Shown here piece by piece: positions 8,769 to 17,785 of a stretch of DNA of 64,000 nt. Source of the DNA: Mesolinea sp040772305 (GTDB lineage: Bacteria; Chloroflexota; Anaerolineae; Anaerolineales; Anaerolineaceae); contig JAXGYK010000002.1 of NCBI GenBank assembly GCA_040772305.1, positions 310,001 through 374,000 of the forward strand, written 5' to 3'. The notes beneath the pieces are model-generated. The model saw only the letters and a program-made list of their open reading frames with translations, was not told the DNA's origin and ran no database searches. Made by a program: the position numbers and the translations under genes. Positions within the stretch are counted from its first letter, which is position 1. The number at the start of each line of letters is the position of its first letter.

Positions 8769-8961
8769 TGGACATAAAAAGGCACCCTAGATTTGATTTC
8801 GTAAAGGGGTCTTGTACATTCCAAATCTTTATTGTTTTACATTTGCCGTTACGCAAGACTTGAATTCTACAGTAAATCTGTCCTCTTTTACGGTAAATTT
8901 TTGAATAATCGCAGTATCTGAAAGCTGTCGTTGGTTTATGAGCTATGACTGCGATTTGAAC

Positions 8962-9765
8962 TTAAATAGCGGGCAGCGGCTTTTCGCCAAAAAGACTGTA
9001 AAGGAGCGGAACCTGGCTGGCGAGAGCTTCGGTTGAGCTGCGCCAGGCAAAGATTTCACCTACACCGCCGTATTCAAAAGCAACAATTTTTGGCATCTGC
9101 CAGTGTGCATTGATAATTTGTTCGTGCGCCCAGCGTACCCAGTGCCAGTCATCCTCTTGGAATTCGAAATGGTCGGTGTAATAACCGCGGTATTTCCGTA
9201 CGCCTGTTAGGTGCAGCTCCTCCAAACGGTGAAGGGGTAGTTTTTCAAGATATGCCGCAGTGTCCCAACCCAGATTTAATGCGGTTATTCGGGCGTGTGA
9301 GAGGTCAAGCAAAAAGCCGAGATCGTTTTCTTCAACAAAACTGGTGATCAGGTCCGGGAGAGCTGAAACGCTTGATCCTGCTTCGTAGGGGATAGCGGGC
9401 AGATTCTCGCAAATGATGCCCTGGTTCGGGAAGGCATTCTTCAAATACCTTAGGTCTGTTTCCCAGGCCTTGCGCACCGAAAGAGCGTTGGCTGTCTTCT
9501 GATTCTGGCTGCCAGACGGGCAATTGAGATGGCAATTGAGGTGAGGTGTATCGGTAGTCTGCAAATACTTGCTGATCACATCCAAGTCAAGCTTTTTTAC
9601 CGTTCCATTACCAAGAGAAATATCAAAATGGACGTAGACTTTTCCGATTGCCGCAGAGGCATTAACCAGGTTTTCCCATTCGGGGGACTTGACCAAATCT
9701 ACCTTAACTGATTCTGCACGGATCAGGCATTCCAGTCCGGTTGAGTAATTTACTGCCAGTTTCAT
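8962..9765 (-). CDS. MNIO (DUF692)-like TIM-barrel enzyme
   Basis: A 267-residue TIM-barrel protein whose conserved polar residues fall at the metal positions of the multinuclear non-haem iron oxidase family: H46 (VHFDISLG), H79 (NCHLN), E120-N121 (CENLP), D154, H157 and N164 (LLDLSHARITALNLG), H185 (LHLTG), D198-H199 (TDHF) and E231 (FEYGG). MNIO enzymes usually oxidise cysteines of ribosomally made peptides; a xylose-isomerase-like enzyme is the alternative. Its ATG overlaps the stop of the upstream ABC exporter gene by four bases, so it is co-translated with the exporter pair. I find no Cys-rich precursor peptide beside it. Confidence 0.55.
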   Translation of the reverse strand: MKLAVNYSTGLECLIRAESVKVDLVKSPEWENLVNASAAIGKVYVHFDISLGNGTVKKLDLDVISKYLQTTDTPHLNCHLNCPSGSQNQKTANALSVRKAWETDLRYLKNAFPNQGIICENLPAIPYEAGSSVSALPDLITSFVEENDLGFLLDLSHARITALNLGWDTAAYLEKLPLHRLEELHLTGVRKYRGYYTDHFEFQEDDWHWVRWAHEQIINAHWQMPKIVAFEYGGVGEIFAWRSSTEALASQVPLLYSLFGEKPLPAI

Positions 9766-11594
9766 GCAGACTTCCCGGCAAAACCAGTTTGATGCTCACG
9801 ATAGGGGTCCAGCTCGGCCTCGAGTTGGTGACGAAACTGCTGGGTATAAAGCTGATAGTAGCGTCCTTTTTGACGCAGTAAAGTTTCGTGGTTTCCCCGT
9901 TCTTCAATTTGGCCGTTATTGATCACAAAGATCATGTCTGCGTTTTTGATCGTTGAAAGACGGTGTGCGATGATGAAGCTGGTGCGACCCTGCATAAGGT
10001 GCTGCATTCCTTTTTGAATGAGTGCCTCAGTCAGCGTATCAACAGAGGAGGTAGCTTCGTCCATCACAAAGATGTCTGGGTTGGCCAAAATAGCCCGGGC
10101 AATGCTGATGAGCTGTTTTTGACCAACACTCAAAAGATTTCCCCCCTCGCCCACGTCTTGATCGTAACCTTTTTCGAAAGCCAGGATGAAATCGTGCGCA
10201 CCAGCAAGTTTGGCAGCTGTTTCTATTTCTGAATCCGTGGCATTCAGGTTGCCATAACGTAAGTTCTCACGGATAGATCCGCTAAAGAGGTGCGAGGTCT
10301 GTAAGACGACGCCAATGCGCGATTGAATATCTTCAAGGCGGTAGTCCAAATAATTACGGCCATTGATATGGATTTCGCCACTGCTTGGCTCATAAAAGCG
10401 GCAGAGCAGGTTCACGGTAGTGCTTTTTCCGCCGCCAGTAGGACCTACCAGGGCAACAGTTTTGCCCTGGGGAACGATAAAACTCATTTTTTCGATAACG
10501 GGTTCGTCTTCCTCGTAGCGAAAAGAAACTTCACGAAATTCGACGGCACCTTCCAGGCTTCTAAGCTGCATTGCGCCAGCGCGGTTTACCACGCTGGGCT
10601 GGGTATCCAGGAGCGAAAAGACCCGCTCGGAAGAAGCCAGAGAGTTTTGCATTTCTGCGTAGACCCGCGCCAAGTCCTGGATAGGCCAGAGGATCATCAT
10701 GATGTAGGAGATAAAAGCCTGCAGGCCTCCGATCGTGATTGCACCTTGCTGGACCTGATGGCTGCCTGTCCAGAGAATAAGGCCAAGCGAAAGGGCACTG
10801 ATGGTTTGGATGGTAGGCAGGAAGAGCGCCGAAAGCCAGGCAGCCCGGTAACTGGAACTGAACATCTCGGTTGAAAGAATCTTAAAGTCGTTAAGGTTTC
10901 GTTCTTCGCGTCGCAAGGCTTTTACCACACGCACGCCGGTGATGTTTTCGTTCATGGACGCCGTCATTTTACTGTTTGCTCTTCGGGAACGGCGATAGTG
11001 CAGATAAATGTGTTTGCGGAACTTAAAAGCAACAAAGATCATGACGGGCAAGGAAGCGATGACAATCAGGGCGAGCTTCCAGTTGATAGAGAGCATAAAA
11101 ATGCTTGCAAAGAGGATATTCACGATTGCCCAGGCACTGTCTACAATACCCCAAGTAAGCAGCTCTCCCATGCGCTCTGTATCAGAGGTAACCCGGCTCA
11201 TGATCCAACCAATGGGGGTTTTGCTGAAGTAAGCCAGTGAGAGCTCCTGCAAATGGTTAAAGAGCTTTTGACGCAGGTCGTAACGTACGCGTTCGCCCTG
11301 CAAGCCTACAGAATACATGAAAACGAAAAAACTGATCGCCTGCAAAACTACGATGCCGCCATAGATCATGAACAGCTGGACAAGCGCAGCACGATTGCCA
11401 GGGATGATGCCTTCATCGATAATGCGCTTATTCAGAAAGGTAAAGTAGGCATCGGAAACTGAAACGATGCCAATGCCGATCAATCCTATGGCCGAAAGTT
11501 TGCCATGCGGTTTTATTACTTTCCACAATCGCGGAAGCAGGTTTTTGCTGACCGGAACTGCGTCCAGCTCGTTTTCGTCATAAAATGCTGACAC
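9762..11594 (-). CDS. ABC exporter half-transporter, second subunit
   Basis: A 610-residue protein with six membrane helices followed by an ATPase domain: Walker A GPTGGGKST, signature LSVGQKQ, Walker B DIFVMDEATSSVD with the catalytic glutamate present, and the H-loop in AHRLST. The third signature residue is V instead of G, so this subunit contributes a non-canonical signature. The start lies inside the end of the upstream half-transporter gene (17-base overlap), and the stop overlaps the MNIO-like gene. It must pair with the 607-residue subunit as a heterodimeric exporter of drugs, lipids or peptides. Confidence 0.9.
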   Translation of the reverse strand: MSAFYDENELDAVPVSKNLLPRLWKVIKPHGKLSAIGLIGIGIVSVSDAYFTFLNKRIIDEGIIPGNRAALVQLFMIYGGIVVLQAISFFVFMYSVGLQGERVRYDLRQKLFNHLQELSLAYFSKTPIGWIMSRVTSDTERMGELLTWGIVDSAWAIVNILFASIFMLSINWKLALIVIASLPVMIFVAFKFRKHIYLHYRRSRRANSKMTASMNENITGVRVVKALRREERNLNDFKILSTEMFSSSYRAAWLSALFLPTIQTISALSLGLILWTGSHQVQQGAITIGGLQAFISYIMMILWPIQDLARVYAEMQNSLASSERVFSLLDTQPSVVNRAGAMQLRSLEGAVEFREVSFRYEEDEPVIEKMSFIVPQGKTVALVGPTGGGKSTTVNLLCRFYEPSSGEIHINGRNYLDYRLEDIQSRIGVVLQTSHLFSGSIRENLRYGNLNATDSEIETAAKLAGAHDFILAFEKGYDQDVGEGGNLLSVGQKQLISIARAILANPDIFVMDEATSSVDTLTEALIQKGMQHLMQGRTSFIIAHRLSTIKNADMIFVINNGQIEERGNHETLLRQKGRYYQLYTQQFRHQLEAELDPYREHQTGFAGKSA

Positions 11595-13401
11595 TGTTTA
11601 ATTCCTCTTGCAACGCACTGTCGATGCGCGTTTGTATCTCGTAGATTTCTTTGTAAAAGCCTTCCTGCTCCAGCAATTGGGCATGCTTGCCCGACTGGAT
11701 GATGCGACCTTGATCGAAGACGAGGATTAGGTCGGCATTCATGATGCTTTGAATGCGATGAGCAATGACAAAAGTGGTGCGCTGCTGCATCAGTTTATCG
11801 AGTGCTGATCGGATTTGCACCTCGGTTTCCATGTCTACGCTGGAGGTTGAATCGTCCAGGATGAGGATACGGGGATTGATAAGCAGCGTGCGCGCAATCG
11901 CCAGGCGCTGTTTTTGACCGCCGCTCAAGGTTACTCCCCGCTCTCCTACTTGGGTATCGTAAGCGTTGCTAAACTCCAGGATTACACCGTGAATGGCGGC
12001 GTCTCTGGCGGCCTGCTCGATTTCTTCCTGGCTAACCTCGCGCTTTATGCCATAAGTGATGTTGTCGCGAATGGAACAGGAAAAGAGAAAGGGTTCCTGT
12101 TCCACAATACCGATTTGATGCCGGAGAAAATCGCGCGAATAGCTGCGCAGGTCACGCCCATCCAGGAGGATCTGACCGCAAGTAAGATCGTAAAAGCGCG
12201 GCAAGAGCTTTATCAGTGAGGTTTTTCCTGAACCAGTAGACCCCAAAAGGGCAATAACCTGACCGGCTTTGGCCTTGAAGTTAACCTGTTCCAAAACCGG
12301 ATGCCCGGGTTCGTATTCAAAGCAGACATCTTTGAATTCAATTTCCCCGGTAATGGGGGTATCTGAAGGAGAACCGGAAGTTTCCAGGTCTTCACGGGGT
12401 ATTTTGAGGACTTCGGTGATTCTTTTGAAGGAGACCAAAGCACGGGATGTATCCACGATGAGACGGCCAAGGTTGCGCACAGGCCAGATAAGCCAGCCCA
12501 GGAGGCCGGTGAAGGTAACCAACTGTCCCAGGGTAAGCGTTCCATCAATGACCATGGTTGCGGCCAAAAAGCTGCTTCCCATCTGCTGGACCGAGCAGAT
12601 GACATCGGATATTGGCCAAAAGAGGGAATGCATCAGGTTAAGCTTTAATCCTTGGCGCAATTTTTCCTGGTTGTTGGCCTCATATTTTTTGATTTCGAAG
12701 GATTGCCTCGCAAAGGCTTTTACTACCCGGATGCCGCTAAGGTTTTCCTGGAGATTTGTGCTCAAAACCGCTTCCTGCTGCTGGTAGGCAGCATAGGCCT
12801 TTGAAAGCTTGCGGAAAAAGATCATCGATACAGTCAAAATAACAGGCAGAATGATGACTGAAATCCAGGTGAGGAGGGTGTTGATGCGGCTAATCGCAAT
12901 CAAATTGATGGTGAAAATCAGGAGGATACGCCCGATCCCAATTGCCTGGTCCGCAAAAAAGCGTCGGAGGGTCTCTACGTCTGAGGTGGCACGCTCCAAC
13001 AGGTCACCAGTTTTGGCTTCGGCATGATAGGCATAGCTAAGCCGCTGAATATGGTCAAAAAGATAGTCGCGCAGGCGGCGGGAAGAACCTTCGGCCGTTT
13101 CGGCGGCAAATTTGCTGCTTAAAAACTGGGAAAGGGCCTGCAAGGCCATGATACCTAAAAAGATCAGCACGGAGTGCAGGAGCTTTTCTTTGAACTGACG
13201 CTTAATGAGTACCTGGTCAACGAAATAGCCCAGAAAAAGGTTCAATCCGGTGCGTGTAAGAGCGGATATGCCGGCAAAAAAGGTAGCCCCAAAATAGTGC
13301 CAGTGGTAACCGCTAATGACCCGCCACATAGAAAGCAGAGGCTTTGAACTGACGACCTTTTGCAGGTCATATTGCGGATAGAAACGTACGCTTTTACTCA
13401 C
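11578..13401 (-). CDS. ABC exporter half-transporter, first subunit
   Basis: A 607-residue six-helix plus ATPase protein. It has Walker A GSTGSGKTS, a canonical LSGGQKQR signature and Walker B ILILDDSTSSVD, where aspartate replaces the catalytic glutamate. With its partner's altered signature (LSVGQ), this gives one degenerate and one active ATP site, as in TM287/288 and TmrAB. First gene of the three-gene set; an IS5-family element lies 90 bases upstream and may have changed its promoter region. Confidence 0.9.
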   Translation of the reverse strand: MSKSVRFYPQYDLQKVVSSKPLLSMWRVISGYHWHYFGATFFAGISALTRTGLNLFLGYFVDQVLIKRQFKEKLLHSVLIFLGIMALQALSQFLSSKFAAETAEGSSRRLRDYLFDHIQRLSYAYHAEAKTGDLLERATSDVETLRRFFADQAIGIGRILLIFTINLIAISRINTLLTWISVIILPVILTVSMIFFRKLSKAYAAYQQQEAVLSTNLQENLSGIRVVKAFARQSFEIKKYEANNQEKLRQGLKLNLMHSLFWPISDVICSVQQMGSSFLAATMVIDGTLTLGQLVTFTGLLGWLIWPVRNLGRLIVDTSRALVSFKRITEVLKIPREDLETSGSPSDTPITGEIEFKDVCFEYEPGHPVLEQVNFKAKAGQVIALLGSTGSGKTSLIKLLPRFYDLTCGQILLDGRDLRSYSRDFLRHQIGIVEQEPFLFSCSIRDNITYGIKREVSQEEIEQAARDAAIHGVILEFSNAYDTQVGERGVTLSGGQKQRLAIARTLLINPRILILDDSTSSVDMETEVQIRSALDKLMQQRTTFVIAHRIQSIMNADLILVFDQGRIIQSGKHAQLLEQEGFYKEIYEIQTRIDSALQEELNSVSIL

Positions 13402-13484
13402 GGTACTCCAAAAAATAAGCCCTTAAGCTCTGGCACGGGCAAGTTTGAAAGTATACCTGTAGAAAGGAACTTGAGTCAAATTTT

Positions 13485-13491
13485 GAATAAA
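13485..13491. repeat. Left 7-bp target-site duplication of the IS5-family element
   Basis: GAATAAA occurs immediately left of the element (13485-13491) and immediately right of it (14846-14852). The match fixes both element ends. Confidence 0.75.
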
Positions 13492-14845
13492 GAGACCGTT
13501 GAAAAACAAGTGCAAAAACCTTTCGAACAAGAAAGATAGATGGTCTAATTCATCCATACTGCAAAGGAAAGGTAAACAACGCAGATGGCAAACCCACGGT
13601 TCATCCAGACAGACCAGCACTCCTTCTTTGGAGATTTTCTTTACGAACAGATCGTACCCGAAGACCACTTTTTACGTAAACTCAATGCCCTGATTGACTG
13701 GACAGATTACACCAAAAAGCTGAGCAAATTCTATAAGGGAGAAGGGCTGGCAGGGAGACCAGCCTATGACCCGGCACTCTTGCTGAGAAGCCTGCTGATC
13801 AGCTACCTGTATGATCTCTCTGAGCGGCAAACGGAGGTTTATCTCAATGAGAACCTGCCAGCCAAATGGTTTGTGGGACTGGCAATCGATCAGAAAGCAC
13901 CGGATCACTCTACCCTGAGCGTGTTTCGGGAGCGATTGCGGAAAAGAGGGAAACTGAAAGTATTCGAAGAGATGCTGGCAGAGATCATTGAAACGGCCCG
14001 CAAACGAGGCGTACGGTTTGGCGCAATCCAGATCATCGACAGCGTCCACAGTGAAGCTAATGTCAATACAGATAAAGATGACCCGGATAACCCTGAGGAT
14101 CCGGATGCCAAATGGGGGTTCAAACATAGTCAAAAAGTGCAGACGCCGGAAGGGAAAGAGGAAGTAAGAATGAATTATTTCTATGGCTATAAAACGCATG
14201 TGAGCATGAACGCGGAGAGCCATTTGATCACAGGACTGGAAGTCAGCGGCGGGAATGCCTGGGATGGGAAACACTTTACCAGCCTGGTGGACATGGACAT
14301 GAAGCAGGGATTGCCGGTTGAGACCTATGCTGCCGATCGGGGCTATGATGATGGGCACAATCATTTTTATCTGGAGTATAAAGGCTTGCATTCAGCGATC
14401 TTGCTGAAGGATAATCGCCTGAAAAAGAAAGACAGCAACAAACAGGTCTGGCAGGAAATGATCAGGACGGAGGAGTACCAGCAGGGGAGACGGGTGCGGT
14501 ATCAGATTGAGCGCAAATTTGGGGAAGCCAAACTGCAGCATGGCCTGGGGCGCTGCCGATATATTGGATTGGAGAAGTATGGGGTTCAGGCATATCTTAC
14601 AGCGATCGTTCTCAATTTGAAGCGTATGGTGAAACTGATCAGCGGGGTGGGATTCAACAGTCCGAGTTATGGGACATGTTAGGCTGAGTGAGGGAGGATT
14701 GTCGATAGTGTAGGAAAAGTGGTGAAAAAGGAGCTGAAAGATCTGATAAAACTAGGCTAAAAGAACCAAAATGAACCCCTGGTCCGCTTCACAACTGGAA
14801 TCAATAGTGTTCCTGCTGAATAAACTACTTTTTTTCAACAGCCTC
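13492..14845 (+). mobile_element. IS5-family insertion sequence, intact
   Basis: A 1354-bp element bounded by imperfect inverted repeats: the left end starts GAGACCGTTGAAAAA and the reverse complement of the right end starts GAGGCTGTTGAAAAA. Both ends are flanked by GAATAAA. It contains one full-length transposase. The 3' non-coding part (14683-14845) holds nothing else. The element sits between the ABC-exporter operon and the molybdate operon. Confidence 0.85.
13585..14682 (+). CDS. IS5-family transposase
   Basis: A 365-residue DDE transposase. The catalytic residues appear in IIDSVHSEANV (first Asp, about residue 152), YAADRGYDDG (second Asp) and QIERKFGEAK (Glu, in the YREK-like region of IS4/IS5 enzymes). 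The N-terminal part with ALLLRSLLISYLYDLSERQTE and FVGLAIDQKAPDHSTLSVFR is the typical DUF772-type domain. No frameshift or stop interrupts it, so the element may be active. Confidence 0.92.
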   Translation: MANPRFIQTDQHSFFGDFLYEQIVPEDHFLRKLNALIDWTDYTKKLSKFYKGEGLAGRPAYDPALLLRSLLISYLYDLSERQTEVYLNENLPAKWFVGLAIDQKAPDHSTLSVFRERLRKRGKLKVFEEMLAEIIETARKRGVRFGAIQIIDSVHSEANVNTDKDDPDNPEDPDAKWGFKHSQKVQTPEGKEEVRMNYFYGYKTHVSMNAESHLITGLEVSGGNAWDGKHFTSLVDMDMKQGLPVETYAADRGYDDGHNHFYLEYKGLHSAILLKDNRLKKKDSNKQVWQEMIRTEEYQQGRRVRYQIERKFGEAKLQHGLGRCRYIGLEKYGVQAYLTAIVLNLKRMVKLISGVGFNSPSYGTC

Positions 14846-14852
14846 GAATAAA
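14846..14852. repeat. Right 7-bp target-site duplication of the IS5-family element
   Basis: Second copy of GAATAAA, directly after the right inverted repeat. Confidence 0.75.
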
Positions 14853-14886
14853 ATTTGTTGTATTAGATTCCGTAGAGGGTTTTATA

Positions 14887-15005
14887 GCCTTGCTGATCTG
14901 GATCAGGTTATGCCTTTTTCCCAAAAATTGTATTGTGCGCCATAAGGAGAGTTCCCTTTTCCATTATCGCTATTCGCTGCGATGGCTAGTTTATGGAGAG
15001 GCAAG
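14887..15005 (+). promoter_or_regulatory. Structured non-coding region upstream of modA
   Basis: Nested pairings can be drawn: an outer CTTGC/GCAAG stem (14889-14893 with 15001-15005), a hairpin CTGAT-CTGG-ATCAG (14893-14906), and a stem CCATAA/TTATGG (14940-14945 with 14991-14996) enclosing ATCGC/GCGAT (14966-14983). The architecture would suit a cofactor-sensing leader such as a Moco-type RNA, but I cannot match the consensus, and the best promoter lies downstream of it. Low confidence. Confidence 0.22.
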
Positions 15006-15022
15006 TAGTTTTTTCTATAGCA

Positions 15023-15046
15023 TACTCAATAATTGAGTAGTATAAT
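15023..15046 (+). promoter_or_regulatory. modA promoter with palindromic operator
   Basis: A perfect dyad with eight-base arms, TACTCAAT and ATTGAGTA around one A, occupies 15023-15039 and is immediately followed by a TATAAT -10 box (15041-15046), 27 bases before the modA ATG. A repressor bound here would block the promoter. The same half-sites recur between modA and modB at 15916-15923 and 15995-16002. The sequence differs from the E. coli ModE site, so the regulator is unknown. Confidence 0.5.
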
Positions 15047-15072
15047 AATCACCTAAAAACCCAGGAGGTAAT

Positions 15073-15909
15073 ATGAAACACTCAATCATTTTTCTTCTTG
15101 TCCTTTCGCTCATTCTCACAGCCTGCAATACCCAGGCAGGATCGCAGGAGCCAGCAGCCCCGGAACAAAGTTCCAGTGAAACTACTGTAAAGACGGAGTT
15201 GTATGTTTTTGCTGCAGCTTCTATGACTGAAACGATGGAAAAGATCGCAGTAGAATACCAAAAGCTGCATCCGGAAATAAAGATCGTTTACACTTTTGAT
15301 TCATCCGGAACACTGAAAACTCAAATTCAAAATGGCGCAGTCTGCGATCTTTTTATTTCCGCTGCTCAAAAGCAAATGAATCAGTTAGAGGCTAATAATC
15401 CAGCGAATACTGAGAACCTTGACTTTGTGGATCCGGCTACACGTATAAATTTAGTGGAAAACAAAGTTACATTGGCTGTCCTGCAAGGCAATCCATCTGG
15501 CGTGCAGACATTCACTGACTTGAACACGGATAAAGTAAAAAAGATCGCGCTGGGCAACAGTGATGTCCCAGTGGGGCAGTATTCAGAGGAGTTATTGACT
15601 AATCTGGGTATTTGGGATGCAATTCAGCCTAAAGTGAGCTTTGGTTCCAATGTAAAAGAAGTAACCACATGGGTTTCTTCGAGCAGTGTGGACTGCGGTA
15701 TTGTTTATGGAACGGATGCATTTTCAGCAGGGCTCGAGGTTGTGGATAAGGCAAGTCCTGATATGTTAAAGTCAGCAGTTGTCTACCCCGCTGCGGTGTT
15801 GAAAACCAGTGCTCATCAAGCTGAAGCTAAAGCATTTTTGGACTATCTACAAGGTCCTGAAGCAAAAGCAATTTTTGAGAGCGTTGGCTTTGCCATTCCA
15901 AACAAATAA
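15073..15909 (+). CDS. modA: Molybdate ABC transporter substrate-binding lipoprotein ModA
   Basis: A 278-residue lipoprotein with signal peptide and lipobox LILTAC (lipidated Cys about residue 18), preceded by a strong AGGAGG. The mature part begins the ModA fold with ELYVFAAASMTETMEKIA, where the Ser-rich loop binds the oxyanion, and has the family segment TFDSSGTLKTQIQNGAVCDLFISA. It binds molybdate or tungstate outside the membrane and delivers it to ModB. First gene of the mod operon; its promoter carries a palindromic operator. Discrimination between molybdate and tungstate cannot be made from sequence. Confidence 0.93.
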   Translation: MKHSIIFLLVLSLILTACNTQAGSQEPAAPEQSSSETTVKTELYVFAAASMTETMEKIAVEYQKLHPEIKIVYTFDSSGTLKTQIQNGAVCDLFISAAQKQMNQLEANNPANTENLDFVDPATRINLVENKVTLAVLQGNPSGVQTFTDLNTDKVKKIALGNSDVPVGQYSEELLTNLGIWDAIQPKVSFGSNVKEVTTWVSSSSVDCGIVYGTDAFSAGLEVVDKASPDMLKSAVVYPAAVLKTSAHQAEAKAFLDYLQGPEAKAIFESVGFAIPNK

Positions 15910-15935
15910 AGTTAATACTCAATGCTATACCCAGA

Positions 15936-15960
15936 ACCTGGGGGCAATTAGCCTCCAGGT
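15936..15960 (+). terminator. Intercistronic hairpin between modA and modB
   Basis: ACCTGGGGGC pairs with GCCTCCAGGT (one G-U pair) around a five-base loop. No strong U-run follows, so partial termination or protection of the modA mRNA end is more likely than full termination. Such a structure would favour more binding protein than permease. It is flanked by the TACTCAAT and ATTGAGTA half-sites. Confidence 0.5.
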
Positions 15961-16014
15961 GTCTTGCTTTCTCTGAATTACAATTAATAAATCTATTGAG
16001 TAATTTGAGGCTAT

Positions 16015-16707
16015 ATGGATTGGTTCCCATTATGGAATTCGTTGCGAGTAGCAGCGATTAGCACGGTTATCATTTTCTTCAGCGGTATATATGCTGCCTG
16101 GGGGATAGCCAAATTGCCTAAAGGCATTAAATCAGCATTGGATGTAATTCTCACCTTGCCCCTGGTTTTGCCGCCAACTGTAGTAGGTTTTTTTCTTCTA
16201 AAACTTCTTGGCCCATATACTGCAATAGGCAGTTTTGTCTTAGAACATTTTCAAGTGCGGCTTGTGATGAATTGGTATTCAGCGATATTTTCTTCCGTAA
16301 TAGTGGCGTTTCCATTGATGTATCGGACGGCACGAGGCGCTTTTGAAAGCTTTGATCAGGATTTGAGCTCTGCGGGACAAACATTGGGCATGTCCAACAC
16401 CAGTATATTTTGGAGGATCGTTATGCCTACTTGCCAGCAAGGTATTATTGCCGGGGCCGTGCTGGCATTTGCAAGGGCACTGGGAGAATATGGGGCCACA
16501 AGCATGATAGCTGGGTATACACCAGGGCAAACCGCTACGATTTCCACCACGGTCTATCAGCTATGGCGAACCGGGGATGACTTTCATGCCTATATCTGGG
16601 TCCTTATTAATATTGCTATTAGCACCATTGTTCTCTTTGCGATTAACAGTCTGGAAGATAAAACCCGAGAAAGTCGCAGCGGGAGAAAGGCAGTAAACGG
16701 TGCTTAA
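16015..16707 (+). CDS. modB: Molybdate ABC transporter permease ModB
   Basis: A 230-residue inner-membrane protein with about five helices. Family markers are LTLPLVLPPTVVGFFLL and the cytoplasmic coupling EAA-like loop with SAGQTLGMSNTSIFWRIVMP followed by GAVLAFARALGEYGATSMIAG. It forms the molybdate/tungstate pore with ModC. A TTGAGG site precedes the ATG. The end overlaps the modC start by eight bases, so the two are translationally coupled. Confidence 0.94.
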   Translation: MDWFPLWNSLRVAAISTVIIFFSGIYAAWGIAKLPKGIKSALDVILTLPLVLPPTVVGFFLLKLLGPYTAIGSFVLEHFQVRLVMNWYSAIFSSVIVAFPLMYRTARGAFESFDQDLSSAGQTLGMSNTSIFWRIVMPTCQQGIIAGAVLAFARALGEYGATSMIAGYTPGQTATISTTVYQLWRTGDDFHAYIWVLINIAISTIVLFAINSLEDKTRESRSGRKAVNGA

Positions 16708-17764
16708 AGTCTCTATTCGTAAAAGATTAAATACATTTGAATTGATTGTTGACCTGGAGGCCGGGAATGAGATCATGGGGCTCTTAGGGCCATCAGGATC
16801 GGGCAAAAGCATGACATTAAAATGTATTGCCGGGATTGAAAAACCTGATAGCGGTTTAATTGAATTGGATGGGAGAGTGCTGTTTGATTCAAAGGCGGGA
16901 ATTGATCTGCCCCCTCAGGAGCGTAAAGTAGGTTATCTGTTTCAGCAATATGCACTGTTTCCAACCATGAGTGTTGAGCAAAACCTGATGACAGGCATTC
17001 GACCGGAAGATCGCAGTGCAAATAGGGAGTTGCTGGAAAATGCGATTGCTACCATGAAGTTAAAAGGCTTAGAGAAGAAAAAACCTTCTCAGCTTTCAGG
17101 CGGACAAAAACAGCGTGTGGCACTGGCCAGGATTTTGCTGAACCGCCCTCAAATTCTCTTGCTGGATGAACCATTTTCAGCTCTGGATCAATTTTTGAAA
17201 TGGCAAGTGCAGATAGAATTGTTTGAATTGTTCAGCAATTGGCCTGGAACGGTTCTGCTCGTATCGCATAACCGGGATGAAATTCTGCAGCTCTGCGATT
17301 CTGTAAGTGTGATTAATAATGGGCGTAATGAGCCCAGGCAAAGTGTAACGGAGCTCTTTAACAATCCAAAAACATTGACAGCAGGAAAATTGGCTGGTCT
17401 GAACAACTTCTCGCGGGTAAGAATGGTGGACAGAGAAAGAGGTGTGGTTGAGGCACTGGATTGGGGAACGCAGTTACAAGTAGAGAAAATGAAAGAAAAT
17501 GAGGATTACTGCGGCGTATATAGCCATCTGGTAGAACCTGTGACCTCAGGTAACCATAGTTCTGCAAATCAAATCCATGTAAGAATAGTCCATAGTTATC
17601 CTAGTCTGGCCAGACGAACAGTGATTTGCGCTACGACAGCCGGTGAGACAGGCATGTCTTTAATGACATTAAGTATGAGCGAAGAGGAATGGCAGCAATG
17701 GCAGGCAAGCCCTCAGCATTACATTTGCATTCCCCCGAAAGATTTAATGCTCTTATCCAAATAA
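16700..17764 (+). CDS. modC: Molybdate ABC transporter ATPase ModC
   Basis: A 354-residue ATPase starting at GTG 16700 within the modB end. Walker A is GPSGSGKSM, the signature LSGGQKQRVALARIL, Walker B ILLLDEPFSALD, and the H-loop VSHN. The C-terminal ~120 residues form the TOBE/mop region that binds molybdate in trans-inhibited ModC proteins. It powers ModB. The next gene follows after a 21-base gap, so the molybdopterin-binding protein is probably co-expressed. Confidence 0.93.
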   Translation: MLKVSIRKRLNTFELIVDLEAGNEIMGLLGPSGSGKSMTLKCIAGIEKPDSGLIELDGRVLFDSKAGIDLPPQERKVGYLFQQYALFPTMSVEQNLMTGIRPEDRSANRELLENAIATMKLKGLEKKKPSQLSGGQKQRVALARILLNRPQILLLDEPFSALDQFLKWQVQIELFELFSNWPGTVLLVSHNRDEILQLCDSVSVINNGRNEPRQSVTELFNNPKTLTAGKLAGLNNFSRVRMVDRERGVVEALDWGTQLQVEKMKENEDYCGVYSHLVEPVTSGNHSSANQIHVRIVHSYPSLARRTVICATTAGETGMSLMTLSMSEEEWQQWQASPQHYICIPPKDLMLLSK

Positions 17765-17785
17765 AAAAATGATGGGAAATTGACC

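Noticed and set aside
8656..8856. Minus-strand 66-codon frame near the MNIO-like gene, considered as a peptide precursor
   Set aside because: It overlaps the end of a real gene, has only two Cys and no leader-core pattern.
14887..14925. Possible TPP riboswitch (CTGATCTGG string)
   Set aside because: The CTGAGA and ACCC elements of the thiamine-diphosphate aptamer are missing, and downstream genes are for molybdate transport.
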